Positions 42,935-52,142 of a DNA stretch of 64,000 bases are shown one piece after another. Source of the DNA: Bacteroidales bacterium (GTDB lineage Bacteria; Bacteroidota; Bacteroidia; Bacteroidales; Muribaculaceae). Under the pieces are notes generated by a model. The model did not search any database and was not told the origin of the DNA. It was given only the letters and a program-made list of their open reading frames with translations. Every line of letters begins with the position of its first letter. Position 1 is the first letter of the stretch. Both the position numbers and the translations under genes were made by a program. The stretch lies in assembly GCA_014800815.1 (NCBI GenBank), contig JAAVFI010000035.1, forward strand, positions 34,760-98,759. Reading direction: 5' to 3'.

Positions 42935-44108
42935 TGATGCTGAATATAAATCCTGTTTGATGACGTCCGAAACCGAGGTCGAGACGTACGTTTACTCTTT
43001 TCTTAAATTCCCAGCGGTAGCCTATACCGTAGTTGGGTAAAACTTTGCTCCAGCGCAGTGCCGAAAACTTGGGGAATACCGTTCCCGCTCCCACCCATAG
43101 CGCTATACCGTTGCGTCGCCATATATGCTGGCGGAGTTCGAGGCAGGCGTCCATTGCCGATTTATCGCGGTAGCGGCCTTCGAAGTAGCCTCGCATCGAC
43201 TCGCTGCCTCCGAGTGTCGAGAGAAGGCCCCAGGGAGTATTGCCGTAGGTAAATCGCGAGTGATAGTGGAAAGCCACCGTGGCATCGCGCCAAACATGGT
43301 GGTAGTAGTCAAATTCAAGTTCGGTGAGCGAGAAAGCATATTTGTTCAGCAGAAACCGCGGATTGAACCGCTGGTCGAGTCGGGCGTAGATTCCGCGCGA
43401 GGCGTTGGTCAGGAAGTCGCGGCTGTCGTACTGTATTGTAAATCCGACACCGAAGTTGAAAGTCCTGCTGGCCTCGCCTTCCCACAGCTCGGGCTTCTCG
43501 AAGTCGCGGCCGTTGATGTAGTCGAAAGTTGCCATAGGCCCGATGAAGAGCGAGGGCACCACCTGCCACATGTAGTTTACTTCGGCTTGGGAGTTAAGAT
43601 ACTTGTACTTCGACTGATTGTCGTCGTTCACGTCCATATCATAACCGATTCCCCAGAAGTCGGTTTTTACCGACGAGAAGTTGATATCGTAGTGCAGCCG
43701 TCGGCGGTCGTAGGGCCAGATGTGCGTACCCTTGATGCCGAGTTTGAAAAACATACTCGTGGTAGCGTCGGCATATACGGCTACGTCCGACGGCGGAGTG
43801 ATCGTATCGGCCATGTTAGTGCGGTAGAGACCGGCTGCAACGAGTCCGATACCGAATTTTGTGTCGGAAGAGTAGTGGGGGCCTCCGATAATACTGAAAT
43901 CGAAAGGCTTGTTTTCTTTGGGTTTGTTGGCATCATCGAAGTAGTCGATAATCTTCGTGATGATGTTCTTTTTCGCGGGGACTATCACTGACGATTCACC
44001 CGTCTGAATGCTGTCAGCAATTTCGTCAGGCGAAGCATAAGGAACTGCCGCCAAGGAGATTGACGCCGCCGCGAGAATGCTTGTGATGAATAGTGTGATA
44101 CGTTGCAT
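42921..44108 (-). CDS. BamA/TamA-superfamily outer-membrane barrel protein (D15-like)
   Basis: A 395-residue exported protein (signal 1-20, cleavage near SLAAVPYAS) with no POTRA domains. A short linker with FDFSIIGGPHYSSDTKFGIG begins a 16-strand-type barrel carrying Omp85-like features: SMRGYFEGRYRDKS corresponds to the VRGY loop and the C-terminus ends in strands GYRWEFKKRVNVRLDLGFGR. Barrel-only Omp85 members are of unknown function in Bacteroidetes; some are fused to or paired with phospholipases or sulfatase-like enzymes. It is cotranscribed with the EptA-like gene and divergent from menD. Confidence 0.82.
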   Translation of the reverse strand: MQRITLFITSILAAASISLAAVPYASPDEIADSIQTGESSVIVPAKKNIITKIIDYFDDANKPKENKPFDFSIIGGPHYSSDTKFGIGLVAAGLYRTNMADTITPPSDVAVYADATTSMFFKLGIKGTHIWPYDRRRLHYDINFSSVKTDFWGIGYDMDVNDDNQSKYKYLNSQAEVNYMWQVVPSLFIGPMATFDYINGRDFEKPELWEGEASRTFNFGVGFTIQYDSRDFLTNASRGIYARLDQRFNPRFLLNKYAFSLTELEFDYYHHVWRDATVAFHYHSRFTYGNTPWGLLSTLGGSESMRGYFEGRYRDKSAMDACLELRQHIWRRNGIALWVGAGTVFPKFSALRWSKVLPNYGIGYRWEFKKRVNVRLDLGFGRHQTGFIFSINEAF

Positions 44109-44118
44109 AGTGTGGTGT

Positions 44119-44150
44119 TTTGTATTTATAACAAAAAAACATTAATTTTG
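44119..44150 (+). promoter_or_regulatory. Promoter of menD-menB
   Basis: TTTG at 44119-44122, 20 bases, then TAATTTTG at 44143-44150: full consensus match, ending 20 bases before the menD ATG, so the leader is about 13 bases. Confidence 0.75.
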
Positions 44151-44170
44151 TTAATCCAAACGGAATTTAT

Positions 44171-45736
44171 ATGGATACTATAGCCAAACCGACTGTTCAT
44201 CTTCTCGCCGAAGCCTTGAGAGCTTACGGCGTGCGTAGGGTAGTGGTGTCGCCCGGTTCGAGGTGCGCACCCGTTACGGCAGCATTCCACCGCTCGGGAT
44301 TTTTCGAGCTCACATCCGTTATCGACGAGCGCGCCGCCGCCTTTGTCGGACTCGGTATTGCCCTGCAGACAGGCTCGCCCGTAGCCCTCGTATGCACTTC
44401 GGGTACCGCACCTCTCAACTATGGGCCGGCTCTCGCCGAGGCATATTACCACCGTGTACCTCTGATAGCAATTACCACCGACCGCCCCGCCGCCCTTGTA
44501 GACCAGCGCGACAGCCAGACCATACGTCAGCTCGGAGCGCTCTCGTCGGTAGTTCGGAAAAGTATAGGCATAGCCGACGACGCTTCGCCACGCTATCTCA
44601 GCACCGTCTCACGCCGTCTCAACGAGATTCTTACTGAGGCTACAGGCCGCATCCCCGGCCCCGTACAGATAAATCTTGAGCTCGACGCCCCTCTCACACC
44701 GCTTGCTCCGGCGCCCGCTTCATCTTTCAGAAAGATAGAAACTTGGCGAGTGTCCGACAAAAATATTCCGGCAGGTCTCATCGAGTCAATTCCCTCCGGC
44801 GCCCGCATACTTGTTGTGGCCGGAGGACTCACTCCCGATGCCGAACTTCAGAAGGCGCTCTATACCCTTGCGGCCGATGAAAAGGCGGCGATATTTGCCG
44901 AAACTCAGTCGAATCTCCACGGGTTCTGTACACACTTCCCCGGCGATATCGACTTCTCCTCTCTTCCCGCTCCCGACGTAGTGGTTAGTTTGGGGGGAAG
45001 CCTCGTATCGGGACGCATGAAGGCTTATCTGCGCCGCTGCAAGAGCATCCGCCACATATCTCTGGGCTACGACGATTGCCTCGTCGACACCTTCTTCCGC
45101 CTGTCGGATGTCGTGGAGGCCGACGCCGCCACATTCTTCAACGCCCTCTCCGAACGCCTCACTCCCTCTGAGGAATTCTGCAGAGAGTGGCTTTCGACAT
45201 TCGGCCGCACATCGGCGTGGGACACCGTGCAACGCCTGCAGAGCCTCGTCGACGCCTTCGCCGATGCAGACTTCCACTTCAGCAACGGCTCGTCGGCACG
45301 CTATGCGCAGCTACTCAACTTCCCGCAGAGCAGCCGCGTAGAGTGCAACCGAGGTGTGAGCGGCATCGACGGAGCCACGAGCACGGCTATGGGCTACGCT
45401 CTCGCTTCTCCCAAGCCTGTCGTGTTTTTCACAGGCGATATGAGCGCTGCCTACGACCTCGGCGCCTTCGCCCTCGGCCTTGTCCCCGACACTTTCCGCA
45501 TGGTAGTGCTCGACAATCAGGGCGGCGACATATTCCGCGCCGTAGCTACCACAAAGCACCTCGAGGAGCGCGAGCAATACTTCGTTATGCCTCCCTGCCT
45601 TCCCCTCGACCGACTTTCTCAAGCCTACGGATTCACCTATTTCGACAACGATATACACAATTTTATTAATCATAACGGCACTCCCGCTATTCTGCGACTG
45701 CAGATAGCACCCGGCGATGCCGACAAACTTTTCTGA
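44171..45736 (+). CDS. menD: SEPHCHC synthase (menaquinone biosynthesis)
   Basis: A thiamine-diphosphate enzyme (521 residues) that joins isochorismate and 2-oxoglutarate. The N-terminal domain has VVVSPGSRCAPVTAAFHRS and VCTSGTAPLNYGPALAEAYY, and the C-terminal domain has the ThDP motif FFTGDMSAAYDLGAFALGL through LDNQGGDIF. It is somewhat shorter than the usual 550 residues, mainly in the middle domain, but all motifs are present. menB starts three bases after its stop. The genes menF, menH, menC, menE and menA are not in the window. Confidence 0.94.
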   Translation: MDTIAKPTVHLLAEALRAYGVRRVVVSPGSRCAPVTAAFHRSGFFELTSVIDERAAAFVGLGIALQTGSPVALVCTSGTAPLNYGPALAEAYYHRVPLIAITTDRPAALVDQRDSQTIRQLGALSSVVRKSIGIADDASPRYLSTVSRRLNEILTEATGRIPGPVQINLELDAPLTPLAPAPASSFRKIETWRVSDKNIPAGLIESIPSGARILVVAGGLTPDAELQKALYTLAADEKAAIFAETQSNLHGFCTHFPGDIDFSSLPAPDVVVSLGGSLVSGRMKAYLRRCKSIRHISLGYDDCLVDTFFRLSDVVEADAATFFNALSERLTPSEEFCREWLSTFGRTSAWDTVQRLQSLVDAFADADFHFSNGSSARYAQLLNFPQSSRVECNRGVSGIDGATSTAMGYALASPKPVVFFTGDMSAAYDLGAFALGLVPDTFRMVVLDNQGGDIFRAVATTKHLEEREQYFVMPPCLPLDRLSQAYGFTYFDNDIHNFINHNGTPAILRLQIAPGDADKLF

Positions 45737-45739
45737 TAT

Positions 45740-46558
45740 ATGCGCAACTGGACTACAATACGTGAGTATACCGACATACTCTTCCAATTCTACAACGGTA
45801 TAGCCAAGATAACTATCAACCGCCCCGAGGTTTACAACGCCTTCCGTCCTCAGACAAACAAGGAAATTCTCGACGCCCTCGACTACTGCCGCGATACCCC
45901 CGAAGTGCGCGTGGTAGTACTTACAGGCGCCGGCGACAAGGCATTCTGCTCGGGCGGCGACCAGCACTATAAATCGCGTGGCGGCTACCGCGACTCCGAT
46001 GGAACTCCCCGCCTCAACGTCCTCGACATCCACAAGGCAATCCGCTCGCTCGTAAAGCCCGTCATTGCCATGGTCAACGGCTATGCTATCGGCGGCGGCA
46101 ATGTGCTTCAGGTTGTATGCGACCTCTCCATCGCATCTGAGAACGCCCGTTTCGGCCAGACAGGTCCTAAGGTAGGCAGCTTCGACGCAGGCTTCGGCTC
46201 GTCGTACCTCGCACGCTGCGTCGGCCAGAAGAAAGCGCGTGAAATCTGGTTCCTCTGCCGCCAGTACACCGCTCAGGAAGCCCTCGAAATGGGTATGATA
46301 AACAAGGTGGTACCCTTCGACCGCCTCGAAGACGAAGTTGTGGAGTGGTGCGAGACCATTATCAAGCGCAGCCCCTTCGCCGTGCGCATGATTAAGCGTG
46401 CCCTCAACGCCGAGCTCGACGGTCAGCATGGCCTCATGGAGTTTGCCGGCGACGCTACCCTCATGTACTACCTCATGGACGAGGCCCAGGAAGGTGCTCA
46501 GGCATTCCTTGAAAAACGCGACCCGGACTTCGACAAATTCCCCCAGTTCCCCGGTTGA
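45740..46558 (+). CDS. menB: 1,4-dihydroxy-2-naphthoyl-CoA synthase
   Basis: A crotonase-fold enzyme of 272 residues that closes the naphthoquinone ring of menaquinone. Signatures are [20 protein letters not shown], the oxyanion-hole loop [33 protein letters not shown] and [20 protein letters not shown] with the MenB-specific insertion; the C-terminal [19 protein letters not shown] tail is also typical. It is translated right after menD. A separate -7 box (46624) starts the next gene. Confidence 0.95.
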   Translation: MRNWTTIREYTDILFQFYNGIAKITINRPEVYNAFRPQTNKEILDALDYCRDTPEVRVVVLTGAGDKAFCSGGDQHYKSRGGYRDSDGTPRLNVLDIHKAIRSLVKPVIAMVNGYAIGGGNVLQVVCDLSIASENARFGQTGPKVGSFDAGFGSSYLARCVGQKKAREIWFLCRQYTAQEALEMGMINKVVPFDRLEDEVVEWCETIIKRSPFAVRMIKRALNAELDGQHGLMEFAGDATLMYYLMDEAQEGAQAFLEKRDPDFDKFPQFPG

Positions 46559-46623
46559 TATAAAATAGTTTAATTCCTTGTTTAAAATAGTTTAAATAAA
46601 AACGTACTCTAAGGGATTTTGTC

Positions 46624-46631
46624 TAATTTTG
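46624..46631 (+). promoter_or_regulatory. -7 box of the PASTA-rluD operon
   Basis: TAATTTTG matches TAnnTTTG and ends seven bases before the PASTA-protein ATG, implying a near-leaderless transcript. No TTTG at the proper distance. Confidence 0.5.
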
Positions 46632-46638
46632 TAGTGTT

Positions 46639-47262
46639 ATGTCTAAAGTAAAAGACTTCTATATGCGTCACCCCTTGGTGAGCAATCTTATCATAATGCT
46701 CGTCGTGGCTCTCGGCTTGCTGTGGGCTGTGCTCATATTCCTTGACAATTGGACAGAGCATGGTGCCACCGCCATAGTACCCGACATCAAGCATAAGACA
46801 TATGCCGAGGCCTCGGCGATTCTTGCAGCCAACAACCTGACAATAGAAATTTCCGACTCTATCTACGACCGTAAAATGGCCCCGGGTACTGTCGTCGAGT
46901 CGTGGCCCAAAGCCGGGGCTCTCGTCAAGAGAGGCCGTCAGGTCTACACTACCGTCACCGCATTTGCTCCCAAGCAGGTGACTATCTCCATGCCCCTCAC
47001 CGGCAACGTTTCCTCTCGTCAGGCAGTGTCCTACCTCCGCGGAATCGGCATCACCGATATTCGCATAGAGCATGTGCCCTCTGAGTTTGTCGACCTCGTA
47101 GTAGGCGCCCGCTATGGCGATACTCCTCTCAGCGTCGGTTCTGTCATCCCCGTTACATCTACTGTGACTCTCTCGGTAGGCAACGGTCCCGCGATCGAGA
47201 GCGAATTCGACGAGGAAGCTGAAGGCGAGCAGGAAGCTATTGATATTGAGTCCATTGAGTAA
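46639..47262 (+). CDS. PASTA domain membrane protein
   Basis: A 207-residue protein with a short cytoplasmic N-terminus, one membrane helix (15-38) and about two and a half extracytoplasmic PASTA repeats (45-190), seen as AIVPDIKHKTYAEASAILAA, GTVVESWPKAGALVKRGRQV and GSVIPVTSTVTLSVGNG. The C-terminal tail is acidic (EFDEEAEGEQEAIDIE). PASTA domains bind muropeptides or uncross-linked peptidoglycan and usually hang from Ser/Thr kinases or PBPs; here no catalytic domain is attached. It precedes rluD by 16 bases, a recurring pair in Bacteroidetes. Confidence 0.88.
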   Translation: MSKVKDFYMRHPLVSNLIIMLVVALGLLWAVLIFLDNWTEHGATAIVPDIKHKTYAEASAILAANNLTIEISDSIYDRKMAPGTVVESWPKAGALVKRGRQVYTTVTAFAPKQVTISMPLTGNVSSRQAVSYLRGIGITDIRIEHVPSEFVDLVVGARYGDTPLSVGSVIPVTSTVTLSVGNGPAIESEFDEEAEGEQEAIDIESIE

Positions 47263-47278
47263 TAATACCCATACCCCT

Positions 47279-48352
47279 ATGTCGCAGGACACTATTGAAG
47301 ACGAAGAACTTACCGCCGCCGAAGACGCTCCAGTCCTCGAAATCGACGGTCGCGAACTTTACGAGCATTTTCGCTTCGTAGCCGACAAGGGGCAGGAACT
47401 GCTCCGTGTCGATAAATTCCTCGTTGCGCGTCTGCAGAAATCCTCGCGCAACAGAGTGCAGCAGGCCGCAGAGGCCGGTTGCATCATCGTCAACGGAAAA
47501 GCTGTAAAGAGCAATTACCGCGTGAAGCCCGGCGACGTAGTGCAGGTGGTCATGGACCGTCCGCGCTACGAGTTTGAGGTCATCGCGCAGGATATTCCCC
47601 TCGATATCGTCTACGAAGACAGGTATGTCCTTGTTGTCAACAAGCCCGCCGGACTGGTGGTACACCCGGGCCACGGAAACTACGACGGAACTCTCGTCAA
47701 CGCCCTCGCATGGCACTTCCGCGATACCCCCGACTATGATGTCAACGACCCGCGTCTCGGACTCGTGCATCGCATCGACAAAGACACTTCGGGCCTGCTC
47801 GTTGTAGCCAAGACTCCCGACGCAAAGACCGACCTCGGACGCCAGTTCTTCAACAAGACCACCAAGCGCGAGTATGTGTCGGTTGTGTGGGGCAATCCCG
47901 AGCCGCCGAAAGGTACTGTCGCTACCAATATCGGACGCAATCCCAAAGATCGTCTGCAGATGACCACATTCCCGCTCGACGGTCCCGAGGGCAAGCGTGC
48001 CGTCACCCACTACGAGACCATTGAGAATCTCGGATACGTATCTGTAGTCAAGTGCGTACTCGAAACGGGACGCACCCACCAGATACGCGTGCACATGCGG
48101 TCGCTCGGCCATCCGCTCTTCAACGATGCCCGCTATGGCGGCGACAAAATTCTCCGTGGCGTCCACTCTTCGACCTATCAGTCATTTATAAACAACTGTT
48201 TCGCTCTCTGTCCGCGCCAGGCTCTGCATGCCCGCACCCTTGGTTTCCGTCATCCCGAGACGGGCGAGGAAATGTTCTTCACGGCAGAGATTCCCTCGGA
48301 TATGCAGTCGCTCATCGACAAGTGGCGCGTATATTCTTCATCAAAGAAATAA
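47279..48352 (+). CDS. rluD: Ribosomal large-subunit pseudouridine synthase (RluA family)
   Basis: A 357-residue RNA-modifying enzyme. An acidic N-terminal extension (1-35) precedes an S4 RNA-binding domain (45-100; RVDKFLVARLQKSSRNRVQQ, GCIIVNGKAVKSNYRVKPGD) and the catalytic domain with VVNKPAGLVVHPGHGN and the signature LVHRIDKDTSGLLVVAKT, whose Asp attacks the target uridine. RluD-type is inferred from the S4 domain. The ATG at 47279 is chosen over an in-frame start at 47240 that lies within the PASTA gene. The stop overlaps the aroE start (TAATG). Confidence 0.92.
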   Translation: MSQDTIEDEELTAAEDAPVLEIDGRELYEHFRFVADKGQELLRVDKFLVARLQKSSRNRVQQAAEAGCIIVNGKAVKSNYRVKPGDVVQVVMDRPRYEFEVIAQDIPLDIVYEDRYVLVVNKPAGLVVHPGHGNYDGTLVNALAWHFRDTPDYDVNDPRLGLVHRIDKDTSGLLVVAKTPDAKTDLGRQFFNKTTKREYVSVVWGNPEPPKGTVATNIGRNPKDRLQMTTFPLDGPEGKRAVTHYETIENLGYVSVVKCVLETGRTHQIRVHMRSLGHPLFNDARYGGDKILRGVHSSTYQSFINNCFALCPRQALHARTLGFRHPETGEEMFFTAEIPSDMQSLIDKWRVYSSSKK

Positions 48353-49134
48353 TGTTGAAAGAACTGTCAACTACCGACTATGGCCTCATAGGGCATCCCT
48401 TGGGGCACTCTTTTTCAAAATCGTTCTTTACCGAACTTTTCGCCCGTGAAAAGTCCGGAGAAACATACGATAACTTCGACCTCCCCGAGCTTACGCCCGA
48501 GGCTCTGTATTCACTCGTTCTCATGAATCCCAATCTTAAAGGATTCAACGTAACTTCGCCTTACAAGCAGGCGATTATCCCCTTCCTCGACTCCCTCAGC
48601 CCCGAGGCTGAAAGGATTGGCGCCGTGAATACTGTAAAAATCATACGCGATGATACCGGCATGGTACGCCGTCTCGAAGGTTACAATACCGATGTCGAAG
48701 GCTTCCGCAGCAGCGTAGCCACAATGGCGGCCTCTCTTGCCCCCGGGCGCGGTGCCATCATTCTCGGTACGGGAGGGGCGTCGAAAGCCGTAGCCGAGGC
48801 TCTGCGTCAGCTCGGTGTGCCCTCGCTCTTCGTTTCACGCTCGAAGAAAGGTGAAGATACAGTATCGTACTCCGATATCGACCCGACTGTGATTGCCGAT
48901 TATCCTCTGATAATCAACGCTACCCCGGCCGGAACATTCCCCGATGTCGACTTGATGCCGCCTTTCCCCACTCAGCTTCTCGGCCCTTGGACCATGGTGC
49001 ACGACCTCGTGTACAATCCCGCTCAAACCAAACTCATGCGTCTCGCCGCTCAGAAAGGCGCAACAGTGAAGAACGGCCTTGAAATGCTTCATGCCCAAGC
49101 GCTTGCCTCGCTAAATATCTGGAAACAACAATAA
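48352..49134 (+). CDS. aroE: Shikimate dehydrogenase
   Basis: Reduces 3-dehydroshikimate to shikimate with NADPH in aromatic amino-acid synthesis. The 260-residue enzyme has GLIGHPLGHSFSKSFFTELF (substrate serines), FNVTSPYKQAIIPFLD (catalytic Lys), GYNTDVEGF (catalytic Asp) and the nucleotide loop ILGTGGASKAVAEAL. The ATG at 48352 overlaps the rluD stop by one base; a longer frame from 48052 lies within rluD and is rejected. Length is normal. Confidence 0.94.
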   Translation: MLKELSTTDYGLIGHPLGHSFSKSFFTELFAREKSGETYDNFDLPELTPEALYSLVLMNPNLKGFNVTSPYKQAIIPFLDSLSPEAERIGAVNTVKIIRDDTGMVRRLEGYNTDVEGFRSSVATMAASLAPGRGAIILGTGGASKAVAEALRQLGVPSLFVSRSKKGEDTVSYSDIDPTVIADYPLIINATPAGTFPDVDLMPPFPTQLLGPWTMVHDLVYNPAQTKLMRLAAQKGATVKNGLEMLHAQALASLNIWKQQ

Positions 49135-49148
49135 CCATTTTTATTAAT

Positions 49149-50096
49149 ATGAAACAAACTGCTCGATTAGTTTACATTCTCATTGGAGCACTGATACTCT
49201 TTCCATTCGGTGCTTTCGGGCTTCCGCAGATCACGGCTCCTATAGCCCTGCTTTGCGGTCTCATCTTTGCGTTCATTTTCCCCAATCCCTGTCCTAAGTT
49301 CAACAAGAAAGCCTCTAAGTATCTTCTTCAGATTTCTGTTGTCTGCCTCGGCTTCAACATGAATCTCCAGGAGTCTCTCAAGTCGGGTTCGGAAGGCATG
49401 CTCTTCACCGTGGTATCGGTTGTAGGCGTTATGTGCCTCGGCGTGATGCTCGGCTACTGGCTGCATATCAACCGCAAGACTTCATACCTTATTTCCTCGG
49501 GTACAGCTATCTGCGGTGGTAGTGCTATTGCCGCTGTAGGCCCTGTGCTCAAGGCTCATGAAAATGAAATGGCCGTATCGCTCGGCGTAATTTTCATCCT
49601 CAACTCAATTGCACTCTTTATCTTCCCGCCCCTCGGACACCTTTTCGACATGACTCAGTCGCAGTTCGGTACATGGGCCGCTATCGCTATCCACGATACC
49701 TCATCTGTAGTAGGTGCGGGCGAAAGTTTCGGCGAGGAAGCCCTCCAGATTGCCACACTTATCAAGCTTACACGTGCGCTCTGGATTATTCCTCTGGCCT
49801 TCGTCACCATGTTTATCTTCCGCGATAAGACTGCCAAGATTTCAATTCCCTGGTTCATCTTCATCTTCGTTCTCGCTATGGTTGTCAATACCTATGTTGC
49901 ACTGCCTCAGTGGTTTGTCGACGTTATGGTATGGATTGCACGCCGCGGTATGGTACTCACCCTCTTCTTCATCGGCGCATCGCTCTCTCTGGCATCAATC
50001 AAGAGCGTAGGTATCAAGCCTCTCATACAGGCTGTTATACTCTGGATTGTCATCAGCGTATCTTCTCTCTTTGTAGTCCTCGAAACAGTGAGCTGA
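49149..50096 (+). CDS. yeiH: YeiH family putative sulfate exporter
   Basis: A 315-residue UPF0324 membrane protein with about ten helices. Family segments include LLCGLIFAFIFPNPCPKFNK, SYLISSGTAICGGSAIAAVG and AAIAIHDTSSVVGAGESFGE. The family has been linked to sulfate or sulfonate export on indirect evidence; the substrate here is unknown. It follows aroE by 14 bases and comEC follows two bases after its stop, so it is in the middle of a long run of same-strand genes. Confidence 0.9.
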   Translation: MKQTARLVYILIGALILFPFGAFGLPQITAPIALLCGLIFAFIFPNPCPKFNKKASKYLLQISVVCLGFNMNLQESLKSGSEGMLFTVVSVVGVMCLGVMLGYWLHINRKTSYLISSGTAICGGSAIAAVGPVLKAHENEMAVSLGVIFILNSIALFIFPPLGHLFDMTQSQFGTWAAIAIHDTSSVVGAGESFGEEALQIATLIKLTRALWIIPLAFVTMFIFRDKTAKISIPWFIFIFVLAMVVNTYVALPQWFVDVMVWIARRGMVLTLFFIGASLSLASIKSVGIKPLIQAVILWIVISVSSLFVVLETVS

Positions 50097-50098
50097 AA

Positions 50099-52036
50099 TT
50101 GATTCCTCTAAGAGTTCGTTATCCGGCTTTCGCTGCTGCTGCCGCTTCGGTATCGGCGGTACTCATTTTTGCGGGAAACGGACTTGCCGAGAGCCTTTGC
50201 GGAATTATTCTCGCAATAGCCACAGCTCTTTTATATCATAGAGTCCCCGCTGCGCTTCGCGTGTTTGCGGGGATTTTCTGTATCGTTACATTGCGTGCCG
50301 TAGTGCTTGCTCCCGCACCTTTTTCGGCTCCGGAGCAGCAGTGGAGCGGGGTAGTGGAAACGCTCCGCCCTTCGGCAGCCTCGCAGCGTGCGGTAGTAAC
50401 TCTCGATACTCCGGGACATCTGCGCATATCTCTCGTCGTTACCGACCTTACGCCTGAACTCGTCCCCGGCGACAGCGTCACATTTACGGCTCCGCTATGC
50501 AAGGCCGGACGCTTACTCGACGTTCCGGGCCTGCGGATGACCGATATGTCGGATCGTGCCGAGCGTATCAGCGCCCTCGCCACGGTGTCGCCGGAGCATA
50601 TCAGAGTCAGAGGGCGCTCCGATGCCTTATATTTTCAGTTTCAGAATCTGCACACCCGCCTTGCCGAAGCTGTCTACGCCTCGCCATTGTCTGCCGATGC
50701 CGCCAATCTCCTCGTTGCCTCAACGCTTGGTGCGGGCGACGCTCCCGCCGACATCAGAGACTCGTTCCGCTCTGCCGGTATCTCGCACCTGCTATGCGTA
50801 AGCGGCTTCCACGTGGGCGTGATAGCCGGTGCTATTTCCCTGCTTCTTTTCCCGTTGAAGATAATGCGTCGCCGTTGGCTCAGAGCCCTCCTCCTGCTCT
50901 CGGTAGTGTGGATATACGCCCTCATAGTCGGATTCACGCCCTCGGTGGTGCGCGCCGGAATAATGCTTACAGCCTACGCAGTCACCCGCAATCTTCAGCG
51001 CGAGACATCGGCGGGAAATGCACTGCTCGTGGCCCTTGCCCTCACTCTGATCCTCGACCCGTACACTCTATGGTCGGCAGGATTTCAGCTCTCGTTCTCT
51101 GCAGTCGCCGGCATCCTCATTTTCAGTCGGAAGTTAAACCCCGTGCCACGCCGCAACCGTTTCGGCTACCGTATCGTAGAAATTTTCACGACTCCCGTTT
51201 CCGCTCTTCTCGGCACCCTTCCCGTATCTCTCTTATGGTTTGGCAGAGTAGCCGTACTCTCCATTCCGGCCAACGCCGTAGCCTGCATACTTTTTCCGCT
51301 GTACATGCTTTCGGGAATCGCCTGCATTATTCTATGGACTCTCGGTTTCAACCTCCCGTGGCTTTGTAAGGCCGTAGACACCCTCTCAACCTTCATCACC
51401 GACCTTGTCGAGCGCTGGGCCGACCTCACCGAATCTTATACACCCGACTTCATGCCGGGCATATTCTCTATCATCTGTATAGTCGGAGCGCTCATAGCCT
51501 TGGCCTGCGCACTCCATGCCACGCATCGCAATCACTCGCTCGGAGCAGCCATGGCCTGCACACTCCTGCTGCTGTGCACGGGCTGCGAAAGACCGTCGGA
51601 CGAGCGCAGAATGTTGCTCACGGGCGATTCATTCTCTACACACCTCCTCGTATTCACGCCGCTTTCATCCCTCGACCTCGCGCTCGAAGGGGCTTCGCCA
51701 TGCCCCTCGCACATACATTCTTTTTTCGGAACTACAGACTCGGTCCCTCTTGTAAAACCCGCCGCCGACTATGTGGAGCTTGAGGGCGCACACATATTTA
51801 TAGCCGGCCGCAAAACCATTCCTGCGTCACATCCCGAGGCCGATATCCTCTTTTTATCGGGCCGCTTCAAAGGCTCGCCCGCCGATTTTATTGCAGCAAT
51901 GCCCGACGCAACTGTAGTACTCTCTGTTTCGCTACCCTCGGAAGTTCAATCAGAGATAGTTAGTGTCTGCCGACAGCAAGACCGAAAGTTTGTAAACATC
52001 GCTTCGGAAGCTCTTTTTTGTGATTTTGGGCGATAA
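50099..52036 (+). CDS. comEC: ComEC/Rec2 family DNA-uptake channel protein
   Basis: A polytopic protein of about 645 residues with an N-terminal DUF4131-like region (15-150) and the Competence channel domain (180-450), seen in SFRSAGISHLLCVSGFHVGV, IVGFTPSVVRAGIMLTAYAV and WSAGFQLSFSAVAGILIFS. The metallo-beta-lactamase domain of Bacillus ComEC is absent; instead a short C-terminal part (540-645) without known motifs follows. ComEC moves single-stranded DNA across the inner membrane in transformation. The start is uncertain: TTG at 50099, two bases after the yeiH stop, is preferred to an ATG at 49910 that would overlap yeiH by 187 bases. Confidence 0.85.
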   Translation: MIPLRVRYPAFAAAAASVSAVLIFAGNGLAESLCGIILAIATALLYHRVPAALRVFAGIFCIVTLRAVVLAPAPFSAPEQQWSGVVETLRPSAASQRAVVTLDTPGHLRISLVVTDLTPELVPGDSVTFTAPLCKAGRLLDVPGLRMTDMSDRAERISALATVSPEHIRVRGRSDALYFQFQNLHTRLAEAVYASPLSADAANLLVASTLGAGDAPADIRDSFRSAGISHLLCVSGFHVGVIAGAISLLLFPLKIMRRRWLRALLLLSVVWIYALIVGFTPSVVRAGIMLTAYAVTRNLQRETSAGNALLVALALTLILDPYTLWSAGFQLSFSAVAGILIFSRKLNPVPRRNRFGYRIVEIFTTPVSALLGTLPVSLLWFGRVAVLSIPANAVACILFPLYMLSGIACIILWTLGFNLPWLCKAVDTLSTFITDLVERWADLTESYTPDFMPGIFSIICIVGALIALACALHATHRNHSLGAAMACTLLLLCTGCERPSDERRMLLTGDSFSTHLLVFTPLSSLDLALEGASPCPSHIHSFFGTTDSVPLVKPAADYVELEGAHIFIAGRKTIPASHPEADILFLSGRFKGSPADFIAAMPDATVVLSVSLPSEVQSEIVSVCRQQDRKFVNIASEALFCDFGR

Positions 52037-52061
52037 AACCTGGCAATTTGTCGGTAAATTA

Positions 52062-52093
52062 TTTGTTCATTCGGGTTCAATTGACTATCTTTG
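52062..52093 (+). promoter_or_regulatory. Promoter of the M6 metalloprotease gene
   Basis: TTTG at 52062-52065, 20 bases, TATCTTTG at 52086-52093: full consensus match, 49 bases before the ATG. Confidence 0.75.
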
Positions 52094-52142
52094 CAAGCTT
52101 TTTCGCTCAAAATAAAAACAACAAAATCCAACAATATCACAC

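Noticed and set aside
45311..46429. 372-codon reverse frame across menD and menB
   Set aside because: Antisense shadow; no signal, domain or promoter support.
49910..50098. Upstream ATG extension of comEC
   Set aside because: Would overlap yeiH by 187 bases and adds residues with no membrane or family character; these bases belong to yeiH.
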